A DNA stretch of 9,859 bases from Deltaproteobacteria bacterium (GTDB lineage Bacteria > Desulfobacterota > Desulfarculia > Desulfarculales > Desulfarculaceae). The notes under the pieces were generated by a model, which saw only the letters and a list, made by a program, of their open reading frames with translations, ran no database searches and had not been told where the DNA came from. The stretch spans positions 1-9,859 of the forward strand of contig JAKAGJ010000034.1 of the NCBI GenBank assembly GCA_021815655.1. The letters are read 5' to 3'. The first letter of the stretch is position 1. Each line of letters begins with the position of its first letter. The translations under genes and the position numbers were made by a program. This document shows positions 7,042 through 9,859 of this stretch, piece by piece.

Positions 7042-7254
7042 ATGAGTGAAAAACGTGTGGCCAGGGTAACCGATATCATCGCTTCCTCGCCCATCGGCTT
7101 CGACGACGCCATCAAGGTGGGCTTTGAGCGCGCCACCCGCACCCTGCGGGGCATCACGGGCATGAAGGTGACCGAGATGCGCGTGGCCGTGGATGAGAAC
7201 CAGATCGCCGAGTACCGGGTGCGCCTGGAGGTGATCTTCGTGCTGGAGTCCTAG
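7042..7254 (+). CDS. Dodecin family protein (atypical ligand residues)
   Basis: This 70-residue protein spans the full length of dodecins, small beta-alpha-beta-beta proteins that assemble as hollow dodecamers. The pattern SSPIGFDDAIKVGFERATRTLRGI...V.EMRV.VD...I.EYRVRLEVIFVLE is diagnostic. Classical flavin-binding dodecins have a Trp that stacks on the flavin (W36 in Halobacterium salinarum) and a Gln in Y-Q-V; the aligned residues here are Met41 and Arg60 (EYRV). It may therefore bind something else or nothing, resembling the SecE2/calcium-dodecin branch (from memory). ATG 7042 is chosen because AAGGAG lies 8 nt upstream; an in-frame TTG at 7036 is less likely. A strong intrinsic terminator follows 24 nt after the stop, so the gene is probably largely monocistronic, with prmA receiving read-through. 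Confidence 0.92.
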   Translation: MSEKRVARVTDIIASSPIGFDDAIKVGFERATRTLRGITGMKVTEMRVAVDENQIAEYRVRLEVIFVLES

Positions 7255-7278
7255 GCCCCGGAGCCCGTGGCCATTGCG

Positions 7279-7313
7279 GGGGGCCTTCCTCGGAAGGCCC
7301 CCGTGGTTTTTTT
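7279..7313 (+). terminator. Intrinsic terminator after dodecin, abutting the prmA start codon
   Basis: A perfect 10-bp stem (GGGGGCCTTC 7279-7288 with GAAGGCCCCC 7293-7302) closes a CTCG tetraloop and is followed by GTGG and seven T residues (7307-7313). The next base is the A of the prmA ATG, so the terminator fills the place where a ribosome binding site should be. Confidence 0.93.
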
Positions 7314-8141
7314 ATGCCGCCTGCGCCCTACGACCAGCTTTACATCTATGAGATCGGCGGCGACGCCCGGTCCGAGGCCGTGGGCCTGGGGCCGGACTAC
7401 CTGGGCCTGTGGCTGGAGGGCGACACCAGCTTCCTGTTCTTCGCCCAGCCCGCCGACCAGGCCGTGGGGGAACTGCTGGCCCGCCACCCGGGGCTCCGTT
7501 TGGCCGCCCACCACCACCTTAGCTATGAGCAATGGCAGGGCGGTCTGGAGCTGGAGCCGCTTATGCTGCCCGGCCTGTGCGTGCTGCCGGCCTGGGGCGA
7601 TGACCCGCCGCCGGCCGACAGCCTGGTGCTGCGCCTGGACCCGGGCCTGGTCTTTGGCAACGGCCTGCACCCCACCACCCGCCACTGCCTGGAGCTGCTC
7701 TTGCTGCGCGCCACCCAAGGCCCCTTGGGCCGGGTGCTGGACCTGGGCTGCGGCACCGGTATCCTGGGGCTGGCGGCCAAGCTCCTGGGCGCGGAGGAGG
7801 TGCTCCTGGCCGACCTCAATCCCCTTTGCGTCAGCACCAGCCGCCGCAACGCCGAGCTGAACGGCCTAAATGTGGAGGTGGCCGAGGGGCAGGCCCAGGA
7901 TTTCCTGCCAAAACCGGCCGAGGTGGTGCTGGCCAACGTGCACATGGAGGTGCAGGAGCGCCTGCTGACGGCGCCCCAGGCCCTTCAGGGCAAGCGCGAC
8001 CTGATCTTGAGCGGGGTAATGCGCTCCCAGCGCGGCCGCCTGGAGGACCGTCTGCGTGATCTGGGCTATGCCATACTGGAGCGCCGGGAGGCCGAGAACA
8101 CCTGGTTCAGCCTGTGGGCCCGGCAAGGAGCGGCCAGGTAG
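7314..8141 (+). CDS. prmA: Ribosomal protein L11 methyltransferase (PrmA family)
   Basis: This is a 275-residue SAM-dependent methyltransferase, within the usual PrmA length. The PrmA-specific block WGDDPPPADSLVLRLDPG then VFGNGLHPTT (94-122) is followed by SAM motif I VLDLGCGTGILGLAA (141-155), the acidic D167 and the catalytic-region VVLANVHMEV (204-213), corresponding to ANI in E. coli PrmA. The family trimethylates ribosomal protein L11 in the cytoplasm. The first 75 residues, where PrmA has its L11-recognition domain, are poorly conserved to my eye, so another protein substrate is possible. ATG 7314 directly follows a terminator T-tract and has no Shine-Dalgarno; no better in-frame start is apparent (GTG at 7380 has GAGG only 2 nt away). 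Expression may depend on terminator read-through or an unseen promoter. It precedes the ilv leader region. Confidence 0.88.
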   Translation: MPPAPYDQLYIYEIGGDARSEAVGLGPDYLGLWLEGDTSFLFFAQPADQAVGELLARHPGLRLAAHHHLSYEQWQGGLELEPLMLPGLCVLPAWGDDPPPADSLVLRLDPGLVFGNGLHPTTRHCLELLLLRATQGPLGRVLDLGCGTGILGLAAKLLGAEEVLLADLNPLCVSTSRRNAELNGLNVEVAEGQAQDFLPKPAEVVLANVHMEVQERLLTAPQALQGKRDLILSGVMRSQRGRLEDRLRDLGYAILERREAENTWFSLWARQGAAR

Positions 8142-8203
8142 CCGTCCAGTAGCTATTTGGTTAAGGTTGACCAGATATTAAAGGCCTGGACCCCGCCGCC
8201 ATG

Positions 8204-8230
8204 TTGACAACCCCCCATACCCGTGATAAA
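8204..8230 (+). promoter_or_regulatory. Candidate promoter of the ilv leader/ilvD transcript
   Basis: A perfect TTGACA (8204-8209) is followed after 15 bp by GATAAA (8225-8230), or after 17 bp by TAAACG. Transcription would begin near 8237-8240, leaving a leader of about 600 nt before ilvD that contains both small ORFs. A start there would exclude the upstream ATG at 8239 as first codon of leader 1. Confidence 0.55.
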
Positions 8231-8265
8231 CGTCATTCATGAAGTCTTTCATGGAGACCGGGGCC

Positions 8266-8397
8266 ATGTTGTCCGCCCAATCCAACACCACCGCCAGCCA
8301 GCGCCAGCAGGGCGCGGCCTTGTCTTGCCTATCCGCCTTCCGCCTAGACTACCTCGTAGTAGTATCCCCCTGCATCCTGATTAGCCTGCCCCTATAA
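8266..8397 (+). CDS. Branched-chain amino acid leader peptide 1 (putative)
   Basis: This 43-codon ORF is preceded by GGAG about 9 nt before ATG 8266. Earlier in-frame ATGs at 8239 and 8251 lack such a site. After a Gln/Ser/Thr-rich start the last 19 residues are dense in Leu, Val and Ile (DYLVVVSPCILISLPL), including three consecutive GTA valine codons and codons CTA and ATT that are uncommon in the GC-rich neighbours. It ends at TAA inside the loop of a hairpin and lies upstream of ilvD. This is how ribosome-stalling leader peptides of ilv and leu attenuators look: low Leu/Val/Ile charging would stall the ribosome and change downstream RNA folding. A short ORF by chance, or a small membrane peptide, is the alternative. 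The second, similar ORF 299 nt downstream strengthens the reading as a real gene. Confidence 0.72.
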   Translation: MLSAQSNTTASQRQQGAALSCLSAFRLDYLVVVSPCILISLPL

Positions 8398-8468
8398 GGG
8401 GCCGCAAACCGAAGCGCAAACCAAGTTTTTACAATCAGGCCCGCGAAGTGTTTCAGCGCGGGCGGCCC
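8388..8468 (+). promoter_or_regulatory. Attenuator-like RNA structure, cassette 1
   Basis: Segment 1, GCCCC (8388-8392), pairs with segment 2, GGGGC (8398-8402); the loop TATAA contains the leader stop codon. Segment 3, GCCCGCG (8439-8445), pairs with segment 4, CGCGGGC (8457-8463). Segment 2 can instead pair as GGGCC (8399-8403) with GGCCC (8438-8442), or as GGGCCGC (8399-8405) with GCGGCCC (8462-8468). These alternatives are mutually exclusive as in classical attenuators. No T-tract follows segment 4, so simple intrinsic termination is not supported. A direct repeat GCAAACC (8404-8410, 8416-8422) and five Ts (8426-8430) lie between. Confidence 0.6.
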
Positions 8469-8540
8469 AGGTTCCCCAGCCCTTGAGGCGCGCCAGTCAT
8501 TACCGGCCGGCCGAGCCCAGGCACCCAGGAGGAAGCGATC

Positions 8541-8696
8541 ATGAGACCCCAAGAGCAGCACAGCACAGTCCGAGCTAGCCAGCCGCCGGCCCGCCGGGGC
8601 GCCATCGCGGCCGCAAACAACCTCCCGTCCGTTGCCTTCACCTGCCTGGTATGCCTATCCCTGCTTGTAAGCATCCTGATTATTCTGCCCCGCTAA
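8541..8696 (+). CDS. Branched-chain amino acid leader peptide 2 (putative)
   Basis: This 51-codon ORF has a strong ribosome binding site (AGGAGG, 8 nt before ATG 8541). The C-terminus, CLVCLSLLVSILIILPR, has 11 Leu/Val/Ile in 17 residues. The codons include GTA, CTA, CTT and ATT in a genome that otherwise prefers GTG, CTG and ATC. The TAA lies in the loop of a GCCCC-N5-GGGGC hairpin exactly as in leader 1, and the 31 nt around the stop match leader 1 at 27 positions. The N-terminal halves also look related (ASQ...R..GA in both), so the two arose by duplication. It ends 158 nt before the preferred ilvD start. The hydrophobic end could form one membrane helix, so a membrane microprotein is an alternative to a pure leader peptide. 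Confidence 0.78.
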   Translation: MRPQEQHSTVRASQPPARRGAIAAANNLPSVAFTCLVCLSLLVSILIILPR

Positions 8697-8755
8697 GGGG
8701 CCCAAGCTGAAACCACAACTAGTTTGACCACGCGGCCGGGCAATAGTCCGGCCCC
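8687..8755 (+). promoter_or_regulatory. Attenuator-like RNA structure, cassette 2
   Basis: It has the same architecture as cassette 1. GCCCC (8687-8691) pairs with GGGGC (8697-8701) around loop GCTAA, which contains the stop codon. GGCCGG (8734-8739) pairs with CCGGCC (8748-8753). The 3' arm GGGGCC (8697-8702) can instead pair with GGCCCC (8750-8755), breaking both hairpins. No T-tract follows; the sequence from 8752 to 8820 is C-rich. Distance from stop to the second hairpin is about 40 nt in both cassettes. The mechanism could be Rho-dependent or translational rather than intrinsic termination. Confidence 0.6.
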
Positions 8756-8854
8756 CAAGCCACGGCGCCACCCGCGCCAGCAACGGCGCTTGGCAAAAGC
8801 CTCCACCCCGGCCAGGGACGGGGGCGCCAGCGCCAGAGTTTAAGGATGAACGGC

Positions 8855-9859
8855 ATGACACTGCCCAGCGACGTCATCAAGAGCGGCCTGATGCGGGCCC
8901 CCCAGCGCTCCCTGCTGCGGGCCACGGGGCTCAAGTCCCAGGACATCAAACGCCCCTTCATCGGCATAGCCAACTCCTGGACCGAGGTGGTGCCCGGCCA
9001 TGTGCACCTGGACCGCCTGGCCCGCCTGGTCAGGCGCGGGGTGCGCGAGGCCGGAGGGCAGCCCTTTGAGTTCCACACCATGGCCATCTGCGACGGCCTG
9101 GCCATGGGGCACGAGGGCATGCACGCCTCCCTGCCCAGCCGCGAGGTGGTGGCCGACACCGTGGAGCTGATGGTCAAGGCCCATGGCTTCGACGCCCTGG
9201 TGCTCATCGCCTCCTGCGACAAGGTGGTGCCGGGCATGCTCATGGCCGCGGCCCGCCTGGACCGGCCGGCCATCATGGTCACCGGCGGTCCCATGCTGGC
9301 CGGCGACCATCGCGGCCAGGTGGTGGACCTCATCACCGTCTTCGAGGCCGTGGCCAAGGTGCAGACCGGCCAGATGAGCCCCGAGGAGCTGGAGGAGCTG
9401 GAGGCCGCCGCCTGCCCCGGCGCCGGCAGTTGCGCCGGCATGTTCACGGCCAACACCATGGCCTGCATCACCGAGGCCTTGGGCTTGAGCCTGCCCGGCT
9501 GCGCCGCCGCCCTGGCCGAGGAGGGCGACAAGGACGAGATCGCCTACCAGAGCGGGCTTAAGATCATGGAGCTGTTGGGCAAGGGCCTGCGCCCCTCGTC
9601 CATCTTGAGCGCCCGGGCCTTTGAGAACGCCTGCCGGGTGGATTTGGCCTTGGGTGGCTCCACCAACACCGCCCTGCATCTGCCGGCCATCGCCCACGAG
9701 GCCGGCGTGGACTTCGGCCTCAAAGACTTCGACCGCCTGGCCCGCACGACCCCCCACCTGGTATCCATGAGCCCCGGCGGGCCCATGCGCATGCAGCATC
9801 TGCACCAGGCCGGCGGCGTGGGCGCGGTTATGAAGCGCCTGGAAGCCAGCCTGCACCTG
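8855..9859 (+). CDS. ilvD: Dihydroxy-acid dehydratase (partial, C-terminus outside window)
   Basis: The first 335 codons of a protein usually about 550-620 residues long. It dehydrates 2,3-dihydroxy-isovalerate and 2,3-dihydroxy-3-methylvalerate to the 2-keto acids of valine/leucine and isoleucine synthesis, using an Fe-S cluster and Mg2+. Landmarks are [11 protein letters not shown] (15-25), VPGHVHL (46-52), [12 protein letters not shown] (78-89), SLPSRE (92-97), [13 protein letters not shown] (120-132; C121, K123) and [16 protein letters not shown] (187-202; C193). VPGHVHL in place of the PCN form is what E. coli IlvD has and suggests the oxygen-labile [4Fe-4S] type. ATG 8855 is preferred because AAGGA lies 8 nt upstream; the in-frame ATG at 8846 touches that site. 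It is probably controlled by the tandem leaders and may head an ilv operon continuing to the right. Confidence 0.96.
   Translation, partial: MTLPSDVIKSGLMRAPQRSLLRATGLKSQDIKRPFIGIANSWTEVVPGHVHLDRLARLVRRGVREAGGQPFEFHTMAICDGLAMGHEGMHASLPSREVVADTVELMVKAHGFDALVLIASCDKVVPGMLMAAARLDRPAIMVTGGPMLAGDHRGQVVDLITVFEAVAKVQTGQMSPEELEELEAAACPGAGSCAGMFTANTMACITEALGLSLPGCAAALAEEGDKDEIAYQSGLKIMELLGKGLRPSSILSARAFENACRVDLALGGSTNTALHLPAIAHEAGVDFGLKDFDRLARTTPHLVSMSPGGPMRMQHLHQAGGVGAVMKRLEASLHL

Noticed and set aside
8349..8861. Minus-strand small open frames across the ilv leader
   Set aside because: No ribosome binding sites or family signals; they are antisense to the two leader ORFs and the hairpins.
8719..9856. 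Minus-strand open frames across ilvD (270 and 338 residues)
   Set aside because: The plus strand encodes clear dihydroxy-acid dehydratase motifs; the antisense translations are Ser/Arg- or Gly/His-rich without family signals.
1..9859. CRISPR array, transposase or insertion sequence
   Set aside because: No regularly spaced repeats, transposase motifs or terminal inverted repeats with target duplication were seen.

Overview
The window reads as GC-rich bacterial chromosome (apart from about 650 AT-rich bases at the left end) with very strong G/C preference at third codon positions. The gene set (ribF, a DPM1-like polyprenol-phosphate glycosyltransferase, dodecin, prmA, ilvD) and the style of the sequence suggest a GC-rich Desulfobacterota/deltaproteobacterial organism. 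That is inference from gene content and base composition only; nothing here proves the lineage.

Layout, left to right. (1) 1-768: an AT-rich segment unlike the rest. It holds the 5' part of a minus-strand gene for a GIY-YIG endonuclease-like protein, which runs off the window edge, and then a short repeat-rich tract. It abuts the 3' end of a tRNA-Leu gene, as integrated mobile elements often do. (2) 769-895: terminator and tRNA-Leu(CAG), minus strand. (3) 896-1988: a divergent promoter region and ribF (riboflavin kinase/FAD synthetase), plus strand. (4) 6738-2077, minus strand: a tight three-gene operon, sugar-nucleotide aminotransferase, then a GT2 polyprenol-phosphate glycosyltransferase, then a large GT-C membrane glycosyltransferase. 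The last two overlap by 4 nt. By order and chemistry it resembles ArnB-ArnC-ArnT: make an amino-sugar nucleotide, load it on polyprenyl phosphate, transfer it outside the membrane. (5) 6739-7041: divergent intergenic region with a palindrome and direct repeats. (6) 7042-8141, plus strand: a dodecin-family gene, an intrinsic terminator whose T-tract touches the next start codon, and prmA. (7) 8142-8854: a long 'empty' region that is in fact the leader of the ilv operon. It contains a good -35 element and two tandem small ORFs (43 and 51 codons). Both end in runs of Leu/Val/Ile codons, and both have their stop codon in the loop of the same GCCCC-N5-GGGGC hairpin, with a second GC hairpin and competing pairings downstream. 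(8) 8855-end: ilvD (dihydroxy-acid dehydratase), cut by the window edge.

The most interesting item is the duplicated branched-chain amino acid attenuator-like cassette in front of ilvD. Second are the ArnBCT-like operon and the roughly 257-residue tandem duplication in the extracytoplasmic half of its GT-C enzyme.
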